A stretch of DNA of 64,000 nucleotides from Basipetospora chlamydospora (GCA_001599675.1 BCHP01000005.1:2181898-2245897), one strand, 5' to 3'. Positions 11,490-24,835 are shown, counted from the first letter of the stretch. The notes: generated by a model not told the origin, from the letters alone. Program-made: numbers and translations.

Positions 11490-13044
11490 CTATATCGCAT
11501 TTCCCCTCGCGGCATCCTCTGCCGTCAGGGTATACGTCCTCGGCGGGCTGTTACTCGACCTTCCGTACCCCGGGTGCTGCAGCCTAGGCGGCTCCGGTGG
11601 CCTCTCTACGTAACCCCCGTGGTCACCGAACAGGTCCGGCTCGTCGTACGCCCTCTCCTTGCCCTTCACGGGTGACGGCGCCTCGAGGTTCTCGCAGCTC
11701 GCCCCGCCCATCGCGAGACCAATGTCGCCGGGCTGCTGGAACTGGTAGTGGGGGTTCTTGGGGGTGCCGTCGGGCCAGAAGCCCATGTTGGGCGCGTCGA
11801 CGGCGCTGACGGGGCTGCTGAACTGCGACGAGTACGGGGAGAAGTACTTCTGGAAGGGCTTCTCCCCCGTGGCCGTCATGGGCGAGTCGTCCCAGCTCCG
11901 CAGGGGCCGCTGGCTGAGCGGCGTCTCGTCGAGCAGGTTCCTCTGGGCGCTGCCGACGTGGCCCGCCCAGCCCTTGTGCTCGTTCGAGCCCTCCATTTGC
12001 CGGAGGTAGGCGCGCCTCTTGCGCTTGCCACAGCAGACGATCAGGAAGCCCGTCACGATGAGGATGAGGGCGATGGAACCGAGAGCGACGCCGACTTTTG
12101 CGCCGAGGCCGAAGGGCCCCTCCTTGAAGTAGTCCGGGGGCAGGGTCGGGATCGGGGAGGGGTCGGTCATGTTGACGATATCGGAGGAGAAGATGTTGCC
12201 CTCGACGCTGACCGTCTTTCCGGGGAGGGGTTGCTGGTCACAGGCGGCGTTGAGCACCGTAACGACTGATGGATAGGTGTTAGTTCGAACGAAGGTGACC
12301 TCTGTCTCGTAAAAGCCGAGGGGAAAAGACTTACAATTGCTCAGGATGTCATTGTCACCGGCGCGCAGACAGGCGAGGCACTTGGGTATCTGGTCCTTCT
12401 TCCACCCAGCGCAGTAGTCGTAGGTCGACGAATTCGCCGCAAGCTCGTTGAATGTCACAGCGTCCTTCAGAGGCTCGCAGGCAGTTCTTTCCAAGTAGTC
12501 AGCATCGCGCCGCCCCATCCAGGCGTTAGAGGCATCTGGAGCAACTCACTCTGTGATACACGGATTCGTGTCAACATGGCCGTCCGGGAATCCAAAGAGA
12601 CAGTACGATGTTGCGTATCGAATATTGTCTTTTTCCTCTCGGAAGTCAGTTAAGATTATTCTCTTCCGGACTCAAGAACAAAGAGAAAGGAAACCAGTCA
12701 TGCGATCACAATTGGGGCTGAAGATCAAAGAGTCCGTCCGACTTACACAACATCCACTGCAGGTCCGTCTCCCTCCCGCTCCTAAAGTCTTTGGACTCGA
12801 CGATGTGTTCGCTCCTCAGCTCGCAGTTCACACACTGCTCGAAAACCAGGCCGTCGCCGGAGGCGTATTCCTCCTCTTTGCAGACGATGCTCTCGGAGCT
12901 AGTATCGTCGAGCACATTGCCGCACTTGGCGGAGCAGCGGGACCCCGGGGCGACGCGGAGGGCGAGGGTTGTGGGCAGCACGCCGAGGCCGAGGCCGAGG
13001 CCGAGGCCGAGGCCGGCGGCCGTGAGGATTGTCGACCAGCGCAT
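11490..13044 (-). CDS. Cys-rich single-pass surface protein, paralogue 2
   Basis: Four exons, 13044-12747, 12628-12550, 12486-12335 and 12265-11490, give 434 residues. The signal peptide has a core of alternating Gly-Leu encoded by a GAGGCC microsatellite. The ectodomain shows ALRVAPGSRCSAKC, SIVCKEEEY, FEQCVNCE, TDLQWMLYN, a YCLFGF segment, PCITETACE, CLACLRAG, LSNC and ACDQQPLPG. A helix at ~232-255 (GVALGSIALILIVTGFLIVCC) is followed by a basic stop-transfer KRKRR and a ~170-residue Pro/Ser-rich tail. The intron inside the Tyr codon of the WxLYN motif is shared with paralogue 1; the intron before ACE is unique to this copy. Predicted type I plasma-membrane protein; function unknown. It lies 1.1 kb upstream of the NLR on the same strand. 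Confidence 0.88.
12978..13015 (+). repeat. CGAGGC hexamer repeat inside a signal peptide
   Basis: About five to six tandem hexamers in exon 1 of the surface-protein gene. On the coding strand each unit encodes Gly-Leu, so length changes would alter the hydrophobic core without shifting frame. Confidence 0.85.
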
Positions 13045-16000
13045 GGTCTGCAGATCCCGTTTCGCGTGGTCGAACAAGGGGCTAGAAGACGGTGTCGAAA
13101 AGGTGAATGCTAGCCGGATTTCGCCCTCTTTTCTCCCTTCTCGAGATTGATGAGTTCTATAACAGCGTCCTGTGCGAGTAAAGATGCCGATGGATTTCGA
13201 GGTTCGAATATTTGCCTCTTCATTCAAGAATGCGGGGGCGAAGTCGATTTCAAGGCGCCACCAGGGAGAAAGAAAGAGCCAGCTCTTGTCTTGCCTGTAT
13301 TACATCGAAACGTGTTTCGCCTTGAGAAACCCAAACGGTCTTACAAGAGGGATGAAAAAAGAGGGGAAGACTGGACTGAAAAGCGGTGACAAGGCCAGTG
13401 CCAGACCAAGAGGGAAGGATGCTCAACTTCCGGAAGCGGGGAGGTGGGACAAGATATGCGTGCAGGTCACAGATATATATCGAGCACCTTTACATCCAAG
13501 GGTTGGTTCGGCAGGGGGGCGGAGATGTGGAGTTTACCTGGGGTGTTGGGTTGGTGGTTCGCATGCAAGGGAGAGTACGATGGGTTCTAGGGAAGGATAC
13601 AGGAGGAATGGAAGAGGGCTTGGTAGGGGCCTGTTTCGGGGTCCTCGGGCTCGGGATCTGGGGTCGTGAAGTGCTGCTTCGCGCCGAGTGTGAGGAAAGA
13701 ACATTTACATCACACCAGAGACAAGAAGCAGAAGCGCTCTTGGCATCGCAAAAGCTCAGACCCTGTGCAGAGAGGAACCGCGGAGAGAGGACCTCGTTCC
13801 ATTTCCCAACCCTGCTGTCGCATTTTCCGGCTGTAGTGCGCACGTATCCCGGGACGAGCACTTTGCGCCCGCGAGAGTCTGACGGAGGGGGGGTTTGACA
13901 GAGACTGCCAGTGGCAGACTTGCACAGAGAGGGAATACGCGCCCGCCACTGGATGGTGGTCGCCAAGTGAAGTGGACGAGGGGGGCGGAGGTGAGCAACC
14001 CTGCAGATCCCGTCACGCACCGACGGGGCCTGATTGGCGGATGGCGCACAGCACCGCATCTTGGATCCTCACCCTCCCGAGCCGTCATAGGCCGAGATCC
14101 CTGTCCGCCCGTCGCTCGGCACGGCTGGCCCTGGTTGGCCAGTGATGGATGGCATTTCTTCCTTTCCTTGCATCCTGGGAGGGCAACTGATGTGCTTGGA
14201 TGGGACGGGCGAGTGACGGGCGGGGTTATAGTGACTCGATGTAGCCAATGGTGGAAGGGCATGAAGAGCTGTGCTTTGGAACCAGGATAGAGACGACAGG
14301 GATGCTGCAGGGGAGGTACCTCGCTGATTGCCTGCCTCCCTCTTGGCTCTCCGTTGGGGTCGAAAAGGTGCTGCTGGGACACAGGAAGAAAGTGGGCACA
14401 GAGTTGAAGGTGCCAGAGCCAGGCCAGGCCAGGATCACAAAAGCGAGATCATATGTACATAATTACTCGTAGTGTACCGTGACACTCTGTGATTGGACAT
14501 TAGCTTGTGATGAGCACTCAAAGTGGGTCGATTACACTATTCTTCGGGCCTCGAAAAGTGGTGGCCAGAAATTCCAACCGAAAGCGCAAGTGCGATCAAT
14601 GCAAGTGACCAGCACGACGGAATTGAATTGGCCCTGCCCTTTCAAGTTTTCCCTCCCTCCTCCCTCCAGTGTCTCCTCCGTCGTTCTTCATCGCAGAATC
14701 TCGAGGGCGAAAGACGAATTCAATATCGATAGTCTCGTGGCTGCTCGAACCGTTGATATGGTTGGTGCTTATGTAGGTCATCAATGACCAGTCCTCTTGG
14801 CCACTTGCCAATTTGTCTTGAACCGCCCGGAGAGAAAGAAGTACGTAAGGAACAAGGAAGTCGCCCCCAGCACAAGGGGCTCCCTCCCGGCATTCTTTGA
14901 CGGAGAGGGACGACACTGGATTTCCCTCATCATCCCATTCTGCAATGCAAGTACGCGCCCGGCTACGGACCCCAACCAGCCACCATTCCGTCCAACGTTG
15001 ATGTAATCTGCCGGCCCATCCATGTTTCCTGATCCCTTCGGGGAAGTTTGGGGGCTATCGTCGAATTTCCTATTTCCCAATGCGTCGAGATTCAATGATA
15101 CGAAGTCTACCATCTCAGCCCTCTGTAAGGAAGAGTACGAGGAATTGCACGCACTCACAGCAACCTGGAAGTAATTCCATCGCGCTATGCGGATCAAGCC
15201 TCGAACCAGGCCATACCGGCTCTCAGGTAGACTTTGAGTCTCAAGAAGGCCTGCTCCAACTTTGACAACTCCTCTGCGCACTCATCCTCGTTGAGCTGAA
15301 TCTAGATATTCTGTGTCGTGGTAGTCCTCTTCTTCAGAATATCCAAGTGAAAGAGGAAAAGCAAGCGTGTCACTCCCGTGTCCCACTCAACCCCTCCTCC
15401 CTTGAGCCCTTTCCAGACCACACACGTCCCGCCTCCAAGCGCCCATCCAGACTGCTGGGTCCGCCAGCAGTCCCAAAGAATCATCATCTCTCTTCCTCCC
15501 CCCCTTCCCGCTCCTGGCGAACTCTGCACATATACAGTATTCTTATTGATTTCTGCTGCGCGCACGTACTCCTTGCATGGACTGTAAAACAAAGCCGGGC
15601 GCCAAAAAAGAAACATCTAGGTCTGCCTGGGGTGCCTCCTCCGGACTTTCGGCTTTGTAGCAACCCCTCTTCCGGCCATTGCCCTCGCAGCCTGGCTGCT
15701 CCATGGAGTAAACCGTAGACATCTCCGAGGTAAAGGATGTAGTATACTATACCTCTTGCCTGGCGTTTTCATCTTATCTCTTCTTCCTCCTTGGTTTCAA
15801 CCATGAACGTCCCGTCATCACCCTGAGGCGAGGTTGTACGACCTTGGAAAAAAAAAAAAGTCTCTTAAGAAGGCTAATATTCCCCTGATATCGTCGACAT
15901 GCAAGCGTAGAAACGCTCCCTGAATAAGAAGAACGCGAAAAAGGGAAAAGAAGACACATCAAGCGTCCGGAATTCTCGCGAATCGTCCCAGCTCTCTCTA

Positions 16001-16235
16001 CCTGCAAAACTACAAAGAAAACCACAAGCCCACTTCATAACCGCCTGCTTTTTGGCGCCCGCCCCATTCTCACCGACTATCATTCATTAACGGGAAGAAG
16101 ATCCATTCCATACTCCAATACACCACTAATGCCGTCGTCCCCCAAGATCATCACATCACACGCCTGATTCCCCAATCATATCTCCTAGACGGCGGCCTCA
16201 GTACCACGTACAACCTGCCTACCGGCACACACAAA
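13045..16235. other. Long intergenic region
   Basis: Frames up to about 208 codons exist on both strands, but none shows domains, coherent splice sites or a protein-like composition. It holds the promoter of the minus-strand surface-protein gene and the 3' flank of the amidase gene. Confidence 0.55.
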
Positions 16236-19106
16236 TCACCAAGCAACGCTAGTCGGCCGTACCACCATGACCGCCGGCCTCTCCTTCACCGAGGGCGGCA
16301 CGACCCGATTCTTCGGAGCCAGCGGATCACCCACGACCTCCGTTCCCACCTGGGCACCGGTCCCCGGCCCCACCGCTCCGCCGTCGGGCTCGGCAAGCGC
16401 TGAGAGGTTGATGGTGAAGAGCCGAGTGGACCGATTGTCCAGCGGGCCGGCCTCCGAGGCGGCCTCTGGGGCGGCTGCCACGCTGTCGGTCTTGGCCGGG
16501 TCGGCGAGAACTTGGTCGATGCTGGTCAGCCCTCTATCCTCACCCCGGGTCGCCTGAGGGTCTTCGAGGCTGACTTTGATGGACATGCTGTCCTCCTCCG
16601 TCGTGGCTCCGGCACCCGCACGATACGTGGTAGGTGCCAGGAGGAGCATGTCGGGATCATTTCCTTCGCCAGGGGCCCCGGCATTGTCCTTCACCCCGTG
16701 GGCAATTATAATCTCCTCCCGCACAGTCGGCGGGGTTTGCTCCTGGGCGTCATTGCCTGGCGCCACCTTGTTGTCTCCCTCGGGTGCCTCATCGCCAGCT
16801 TCCGGCATTGTCTGCCCGCAGTGGTGGCACACGGGCGTGCCTACTTCCATCTCCCTCGCCTCGGCCAGTGCAATAGGTGTAGGCGTCTTTGGCTGGGAAA
16901 GCGACGTCCGCGAAGGCGAACCCCGCGAAGGCGACACCCGCAAAGGCGACTCCCCAGGAATATCCGCCATCACAGGCGGCAGACTCTCGAGCCAGTTCGT
17001 CAGGATCGAAGAATTAGGCCGTCGAGATATAGGACTATCCTTGAACCCCCCGGGGGTCATCGCCTTAACGAACCCGGCCTCCTCCTCCTCAATCACTAAC
17101 GTATCTATCTTGGCCGACTGCGACGCGGAGTCCCTCGTCCGCCTAGGAGGGGGAAGCACCTCGCTGTTCCTCCCTCCCGACCTCCGTGACGACTTGCGCT
17201 GCCCGGCCATGTGGTGGTAGTCCGGCGTGGCCCTCCCGATGGCCGAGTCCCCGGGGCTAAGTAGCCCGTTCCTCGCGTGTGAGGGGAAGTCCACGGCGCT
17301 CACCACGACCGCGGAGTCGGGCAGCCTAGACGGCGCACGGGAAGGCACGTCCTGCGGCAGTGCGCTGTGCGGCGCCCTTCTGTGGATGGGCGTGTACCCC
17401 GGGCCCGACGGCGCCGCCGTGACCGCGCTACGCCTCTCATCGCCTCTCAGCCACGATTGGGAGCCCGTCTCGGGAATCTTCAGCTTGGGCATCGCCATGC
17501 GGCCTTTCCTAGGGGCCTCCGCCTTGGGAGTCAGTGACGGCAAGACTCCACGGGGGGCAGCTGGAGGTGGGGCGGGCGAGGGCGCGGGACGGGATGCGGT
17601 TTCCCTGCGGGTGGGTGGTTCATATTCATACACTGGCTTCGGAGACACTGTTGTTTCCCTCCTCCTCGTCTCCCTGTCCTTCTCGGGTGATTTGCGGGTG
17701 TGTGATGCCGGAGGTGTGGGTGTCTTTTGCGGGCGGCTGCCTAGGTCGCGGGGCGCGGATTCGGGGTTCACGACTCCTGTGTTCGGGTTGGCGGCGGCCG
17801 GCTTGTTGGGCCCTCCGGTTTCTGCTACTTCACTAGGCCCCGAGCCCGGCTGCACCTGGCTGGCGCCCCCCTGTTGCTGCGCGAGCGTGAGTTTCGCAAA
17901 AGGGGGCTGGTTGGTGTCTACGACGAGCAGCTTCTTGTCCCCTCTGCCCAGCAGTCCGTACACGCTGACCTCGCCGTCCTTGACGCCGATGACAGCGCTC
18001 GTGCCGACGTACAGCGTGTCATCCTCGGACCCGCACCGGTTGCAGAAAACGACGATGACTTCGTCCCCGGACTCGGCACGGATGACAGGCTCGAGGCGCT
18101 GAACCCACCACGTCAGGCTATCCATGTGCGGCTCCTGGGGCATGCTGCTGAAGAGGCCCTGCTCGTCGAAGGTGCACCAGGCCATGGTGACGATGACCAG
18201 GTTGGCGTCGGACTTGAGGACGTGGTAGCCGAACTCGAAGTCTGTCCACGGAGCCTGGAACTTGTAGGGGCTAGTCGGGACGTTAGCATTCGGGCACGAC
18301 GACATTACGGACACGAAGTCCCAAGGTATACATTCGAGAGGGAGTTGATAACTAACTTGAGATCCATGCCTAAACCCCGTGTTAGCACCAGTTCATCGTC
18401 TTTCTTTCAAAGCGGCCGCGGATCGGGAAGAAGGGACAACTTACAGATTCCCATGGCCGTCTGCCCCAACCCCGTAACGTGGTCGGCAAAGAAGCCACCA
18501 TTCCCCTCTAGCGCCCACTTCTCGTCGGTGTAGTAGAGGTGGGACTTGCGGTAATGGCCGACGTTGTCGCCGTCCGGGCCGATGACGATCGCAGAGTTGA
18601 AATACTCCGGGGCGGTGGGCCACTTATGGGCGACGTCGACCTTCTCCGGGTAGCCAACGACGACGTGGCAGTTGTGCTTGAGGGCCGTGGTGCGGGCCCA
18701 TAGGGAGGAGACGCCGGCACCCGTGGGCTCGAGATAGGGGTGGATCTCGGAGAGTGACTTGAAGGCGTAGCCTTTTTTTTCATTTCAGCGCGTCAGTAAA
18801 CCACCGGACCACCCTTTCGGCTTCCTCTCATGCTCAAGCCATAACGCACGAAGGAAGCTGTTGGTCTATCGCGACAGACCCTATCGGTATCCAAGTACTG
18901 GACCAAGACAAGAGATACTTGCGACGAACCATTCACCACATGGGCTGGAGTAGAGGGGACGAAAACTTACCAGTAAAGGCCATCTCAGGAAGGACAATGA
19001 GGTCGAGGTTCTCCGGGTTCGCCCTGCTCAGGACGCGGTCGGCCCTCGTCAGGTTGTTGTCGACATCGCCAACCTGGGGGTTGAACTGGAGGCAGGCGAT
19101 CCTCAT
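16236..19106 (-). CDS. NTA1: Carbon-nitrogen hydrolase, Nta1-type N-terminal asparagine/glutamine amidase
   Basis: Exons 19106-18971, 18771-18445, 18369-18357 and 18270-16236 give 836 residues. The first ~290 form a nitrilase-superfamily domain starting MRIACLQFNPQVGDVDNN, with the catalytic triad Glu41 (VLPEMAF), Lys121 (HYRKSHLYY) and Cys155 (MGICMDLN). In yeast, Nta1 deamidates N-terminal Asn or Gln of substrates of the Arg/N-degron pathway. The similarity is to the filamentous-fungal Nta1 group, so the reaction is inferred. The catalytic Cys codon is split by an intron and completed by a 13-nt exon. The remaining ~545 residues are low-complexity, rich in Pro, Ser, Arg and Glu, with a single CHHCGQ pair; yeast Nta1 (457 residues) lacks such a tail. 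Confidence is high for the catalytic domain and moderate for substrate. Confidence 0.88.
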
Positions 19107-22100
19107 GTTGGGCGACGTGAATTGCTTTAGTGATGTGGACTCCTACCCTCTTCCTCAAATCCGAGAGACACCGACTGTGCCGCCGCTGGAGATGGGAGCA
19201 AGGCAAAATGCTGTGTACTCTGGTGCTGCTGGTGCCGAAAGAAAATGGGCCACTCTTCGCTCTTCGATGACAGATGTGTCGAAATGTGTCGAGTGGCTTC
19301 TATGTACATACACACGCGACGTCGAGCAGACGCGGATGGACGGAGTCGAGGATGGCGGATTGCGACGGGGACGACTGCAGCGCAGGAGGCGGGAGGATCA
19401 ATATGCCCGGTGTTGTGCGGTGCCCCTTGTCGGGTGTGTCGACTCCGTAGCGTGCCTGGTACGTAAAGTGGTTGCTTTTCTGGGCGGGGTTATTATTAGC
19501 GCCACGCTGGAGGGTGACACTCCCTCAAGGACAGGATCCCAGTTCTTTTGGCTCGAGCAAACTCGCCTAGTAATGTAAGCGATCGACGAGGAGAGGGAAA
19601 GGGGGTTATACGGAGAACGGAGCCGATATCGAAGAAGTGAGTTCGAGTCGAGGTTCAAGCTCAACGAGACAAACGAAACGACGAGGAACCCGGGAGAAAC
19701 TCCCTTAACCAAGGCAGCACGGGGTAGGGCAGGGTATGTTCAGGTTCGCAGTGCTATCAACGGTGTGATTGTGTGCTACTTATCTCATCCTGTCGTACGA
19801 TTAGATCAACACTAGATACAGAAATTGTTCCTATTTTGAAGGTCGAGAGAGTTAGTCGTCACCTCTAGGGGCACTCGAGTTCACCAATGCCGGTGTCAAG
19901 ATGCAGCCGGGGTGACGAGCTAGTCGGGGTGATGAGCTTTGCATTCTCAAAAGATGCCACCTCGCCATTGATCACACACCCTCTCTCTCCCACTGTCCCG
20001 TTCTCGACCAAGCTGGGCCCACTGGCCTCTACGAGAGGAGAATTCCACGCATGGCTACTCGTAGATTTCTTCACTTGGCCAAGCTTGGTCGTTCCATGTT
20101 GGTCATTCCAGATGGAGCCTCGAGCTGGCAGAAGCATTTCCCATGTCGCATCCCCGCACCAAGTTACCAAAACTATTATCAACAGCGGGAAGAAAAAGGG
20201 GGGGATTATGTGGGAGCATTCATTCCATGGAGACCAGCCTCGGCGATCAATGCAATCCATCCTAACTGACTCAATGGCAGGCCGGGCAAGAGAACCCCCG
20301 ACGCCCGAGGTCCAGTGTAGCAAACATGGCTTGACTGATCGAAGCGAGATGGAAGCAGTTCATCTATCTGTGCCGCCCTGGAGTCAGCATGAAGAAAGCA
20401 GCCCTCCTTCTCGGCCCCCAGACCCCCTCGGATCCATTATCTGCAATCGGACGTTCACACGATCCACCCCGCGTCAGCCAACAGGAATCCATTGTTAGCC
20501 GCCACCGACCACCCCGCATCCTCATCACCATGGTGAGCTGTACTCATCAAGTACATCCCCATGGTGCCAGGCACAAAACAGTACTTGGGAGTACAGCGGA
20601 TGCAAGGGGGCCCGCATGGCTCGAGCGTGGAGATCAATTCTTCATATCCCTGCTCGTCTTGGCTTTCAGTTTTTGGTTCTCCACATCTTCAGCAGTCAGT
20701 CTCCGACTCCGCCCTGAGTTCGAAAGAGGTTGGCTAGAATCCCCTACCAGCCGTCACGAAATCAGCAAAGGTCCGAACAGCGTTATTCTGCGCATGTTCG
20801 CGCTCGTTCGCATAGTCCTGTTTGTCCCGATGGGGCCGAAATGCGAGTCGTAGATAACAAAGGCGGCCCGGGCCACCTGTAAGGTTCGAAAAGGAACTTG
20901 AGCTCGAGATCCTTCGTACTTCTTTGCAGGAGTATTGTTTTTTTCGAGGCACCCGCTATTGCACTGATTCCACTAACAAAATTCCTTTGCAGCTTGATCT
21001 CGATACCCTCGAGTAGGTCGGTATTTGACAGCCTGGTATCCCATCCATTGGCATCGGCCACAGATCACGGTGCTGAACGAAGGCAGATCAACGCAGGTGA
21101 TTATTCGAATATGAAAAAGGAGGAATTTCCGGGGCGAGTCGTGACATGTCTTCTTTTGGCCAAGAAGCTGAGGGACAAGAGAGAAGACGGAGTGGCCGTG
21201 TGTTCGGCCGAAATCCATGGGTGTCCAGAACTCCCCCGTCGCAGCAAAGCAGTTGACGGTGAATTTTGCCCAGCGGATGCCAGAGGTTCTCTTCTTTGGG
21301 ATGGGATGCGGTGAGTGTGAGAAGAAAGAGGGATAGGCAATTTTGCTGTGCCGCATCGATACTTACTTACGGACAGGTCATGTTCATTACAAGCTGGTAA
21401 GGATTTTCCACTTCAACTTGATTCAGCCAGGTCAGGGCTACGCCGGGCAGACAGAAGCCAGATCACAGCTTACTGTTGATCAGCGAAATGTACCAACAGC
21501 TACCCACTCCATTAACAGGCCTCGATGGAGCATGAGAAGGAGGCCGTGGCTGAAGAAATGCCACTTGGCAGTCACCCATCCCGTAAACCCCAAGGGTAAC
21601 CTGCGCCGAAGGGTGGCGATGGACCCAGCGAGACCCCTCTGTCCCGCAAGGCCTAACCAGGTGAAGTGAAGGGCCATTCAAAGTGTTAGTCTTCTCGTTG
21701 GGCGACGAGAGTTGCGGCGGCCCGACAACGATTAATGCTAGGTAGACTTGAGCCCAAATCAGCTAGGACCTCAAAAGGTAGAAAATGACGTCGGATCGTT
21801 GGCGACGGGCCATGATGTAAAGCGAGTGGTATCTTCAGTCGACGTCGGGGACATTTAGCACCCGAAACAATCGATAGCCCGATTTGAGGCCCGTTCGGAA
21901 TTTAGAATAGTTCGCCCTGAGCTTGACGCTAGGGAGAGAGCAGACGCAATGTCCAGGCCGCCTGAGAGAACGGACTGCCGCAAGGGAGGAAGTCGGAAGC
22001 GGGGTCGGTGCTGAGTGTTGGGTGTTGGTGCCACTCTGGTGCGACTATCTCATAGACACTCCGTCGTGCTCCAGAGAACCAAACCTGCAACATTTTCTTT

Positions 22101-24392
22101 TGGGGGCCAAGGGGCCTATTTAGGCGAAACAGGAATTCAATTATGAATGTTTGCTCGATACTGTAACCCTCGCCCCTGATACCCCTGCTAGGTGGATTTC
22201 CATGTTGGTGATGAGGTGATGGGAGGTGCAGGCAGCACGCGTACGCTTCGAGAATGCGCATCAATGGCCGGGAGAAGATCGATGTAAAGCCGAGATAATC
22301 AATCTCAAGCCAAGAAGAGAGACCGAGGAACGAAATCAGACGTCCTGATGGCTTTCCAGATCTTAAACTACGGGTACTGATGCCTTTTGATATATCTGTA
22401 TTTTCCGACTCTAGTTCGCCTTGTGGAAGTCGTTGGTGATCTCATGGTTGCTGCTAGCAGAGCCATTCAATGCTTCACATACATAATTGCTCGTAGGCGT
22501 AGGCTTGGAAGCCACATTGAGATGGGCTCGATATCAAAGAGATCCCCCTGCCCCCCCCAAAAAAAAGAGAAGAGAGGTCGTGAATTCCTTCTCCCTGCCA
22601 AATCCTCCCATTGGCAACCTACGCCTCCTATGGGAATGGGCCAGCACAAGCTCGGAAGACCTCCAATTTGGCTCTAGCTGTTGTTATTTTTGGAATGCTT
22701 ACTTCAGGGACCTTCGCTCCGTCTCTCATTTCCTGCATATGGTGGCATGGTTGGCAGCAAATGCAACCACTATCACACCGTCACCCACCTTTTTTCCCGC
22801 ATGGACGCGTGGCCCTTCCGTCGACGTCCATCCGCGTGGCTGGCGGAACAGTCAAGATGAAGGTCTTGAAACCGAAGGGCCCCTCCGGAGTACGAGCAAT
22901 CATGTAGCCTTCCTCTTGGGCCATCCATCAAGAGCCGTTGGTTCGTACCGCGGCGGAGGCGGCTGGAACTTGGAAGCGCAGAACCTGGCCAGCCGCGCAC
23001 TTGCACTTGGGCAGTTGGGTGAGACTTCGATACGCGCAGGTCGCATCTCGGTCTAAGATTAATAACAGGTGGCAGATGCAGGGTGAAGTCTGTATCGTCC
23101 CTTCATTTCATTTTGAGCTCGATGTTGGCAATGTGGCGGAAGTCGACTCTCTCATTTGCTATTATTTACTCGTATGGAATCATGGGACGACAGACCCGGG
23201 TGGCCGATTTCCTCTGAGACGGTGTTGGTGCTGGGCCAAGCACTGCTGGGCCACCTCGAACAAAGGTCTTTGATATTCATGTTTCATCCATTTTGCTCAG
23301 AGAATTGTATTATTTAATTACTCCACTGGTCTGCGAGGGTACAAACACGAAGCGGGATATTGACGTCTAACTATTGCTCGGTTCGTGGACAGGATCTGGC
23401 AAGGGCGAGCAGATCCGGAAGGGCGCCCATCCGGAACCGAACGAGAGAGGAAAAAAAGGCCCATGGATGGTCTGGACCCTCAAGTCTCAACCCGCTTGAA
23501 GAATCTGGCGCCCCCCGGATCGGGACTCCGCTTGGGCGGGAATCACATGGGTGCCTTTCGGGGAAATAGGAGGCCAACTGTTCTTATTGAGAACGATCCT
23601 TCGTCATCTGCCATGTGGCTTAGAACGGATTTATTTTCCCAGGCGAGAGAAAGACACTCCACTGGCGGTAGGTTCTCTCGCTTGGCCTCCCTCCTTCATT
23701 AACCTGACTCGTTCTCTGGGAAGAAGAGGTGAGGTTCTGGACGGATGTACGAGTACGAGCAGAGATGGGCACAGGGATTTACAGGTGTGGGGTTTCTCCC
23801 GAGCGAGGAGGCCAACCACGGGAACCTGTTTGCCAGACCCCCTTCTTCCAAGCGCCGGGCTGGCCAATGGCGAACATGATTCATTCCAGGACCGCTCCCG
23901 TCCCAAGGTACGTTGGCGCTCGGGAGCGGAGAGGCCGCTGAGTGATTGGCCTGTCAGCTCGGGAGAGGAGCTCGTCAAAGGGCCCAGGGTCGCCAAGACG
24001 TGGCATCATTGGCCAGTGTGACCATCCCACCATCCTCCCCCGATCAGATTTCCTCAGGGCTCCATGTCCAGTGCTACCGTTTAAACTCATGTCCCCCTGT
24101 TTGTATGGCGGGCGAGAGGTCATGGTGGTTGCTTCTGGCAGGAGACTTGGGGCAAGGGTACATTCCTCGTGGGGGGGGCCCGACCTCCCTCGACCTTGAG
24201 GACGATCTAGATTCCATTCAAGAGTGGTCGGTCGGTGGGACAGGCATTTATTCTGCTTCTATTCTGAGATACACTTCGTCATGGAGTCCGTCATTGCTCG
24301 GGCCCCTAGCCTATGGGCAGTCCCTTTGTCCCTTTGCCGCCTTTTCGTACACGCTTCGAGTCGCCTAGCTCCCCACGGGCCGCCCACACTGG

Positions 24393-24406
24393 CCCCCCCC
24401 CCCCCC
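24393..24406 (+). repeat. Poly-C tract (14 nt)
   Basis: Fourteen consecutive C on the plus strand in the gene-poor region. Confidence 0.9.
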
Positions 24407-24794
24407 GGTGCTCGACAGGCCGTTGAAGAAGAGTTTTACTGGCTCTGCGAGTACCTAGATACCTTGCACCTTACACGCTGGGTACTCGGTGACTTGGGGC
24501 AGTGCGAGGAAAAAGAAGGAGTGAGTGAGCAACGGGTTTTGTTTCCCTACTTCCCTACAGCTGGTAGACCCAAGCGCGGGCGGGCCGGGGTATACCATCC
24601 ATGTATGCACGAGTAAGATCTGCCTACCTGCCTACGGAGTAGCTCATCTATCCTTTTCCCGTCCAGCCTATCACTACGAGTAGATTTTCTTCTTTCTTTT
24701 TTTTTCTTTTCGCTGGCCCGGCAGTCTACGGCGCATACTCGTGCTGATAGATCAGAAGTACTCCGTAGTTGTCCCGTTATCTGACCCACCACCG

Positions 24795-24832
<38 letters not shown>
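24795..24832 (+). repeat. Poly-C tract (38 nt)
   Basis: Thirty-eight uninterrupted C on the plus strand, ~400 nt upstream of the third surface-protein paralogue. By far the longest homopolymer in the window. Confidence 0.93.

Positions 24833-24835
<3 letters not shown>

Noticed and set aside
13756..14382. Minus-strand frame of 208 codons in the 13-16 kb region
   Set aside because: No motifs, no splice context, overlapping frames of similar length on both strands; treated as chance.
17227..18102. Plus-strand frame of 291 codons inside the amidase gene
   Set aside because: Antisense of the low-complexity amidase tail, which lacks stops on both strands.
19620..19650. tRNA B-box-like GTTCGAGTC
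   Set aside because: No cloverleaf could be drawn around it.
19887..20498. Plus-strand frame of 203 codons
   Set aside because: Composition resembles random translation; overlaps an equally unconvincing minus-strand frame.
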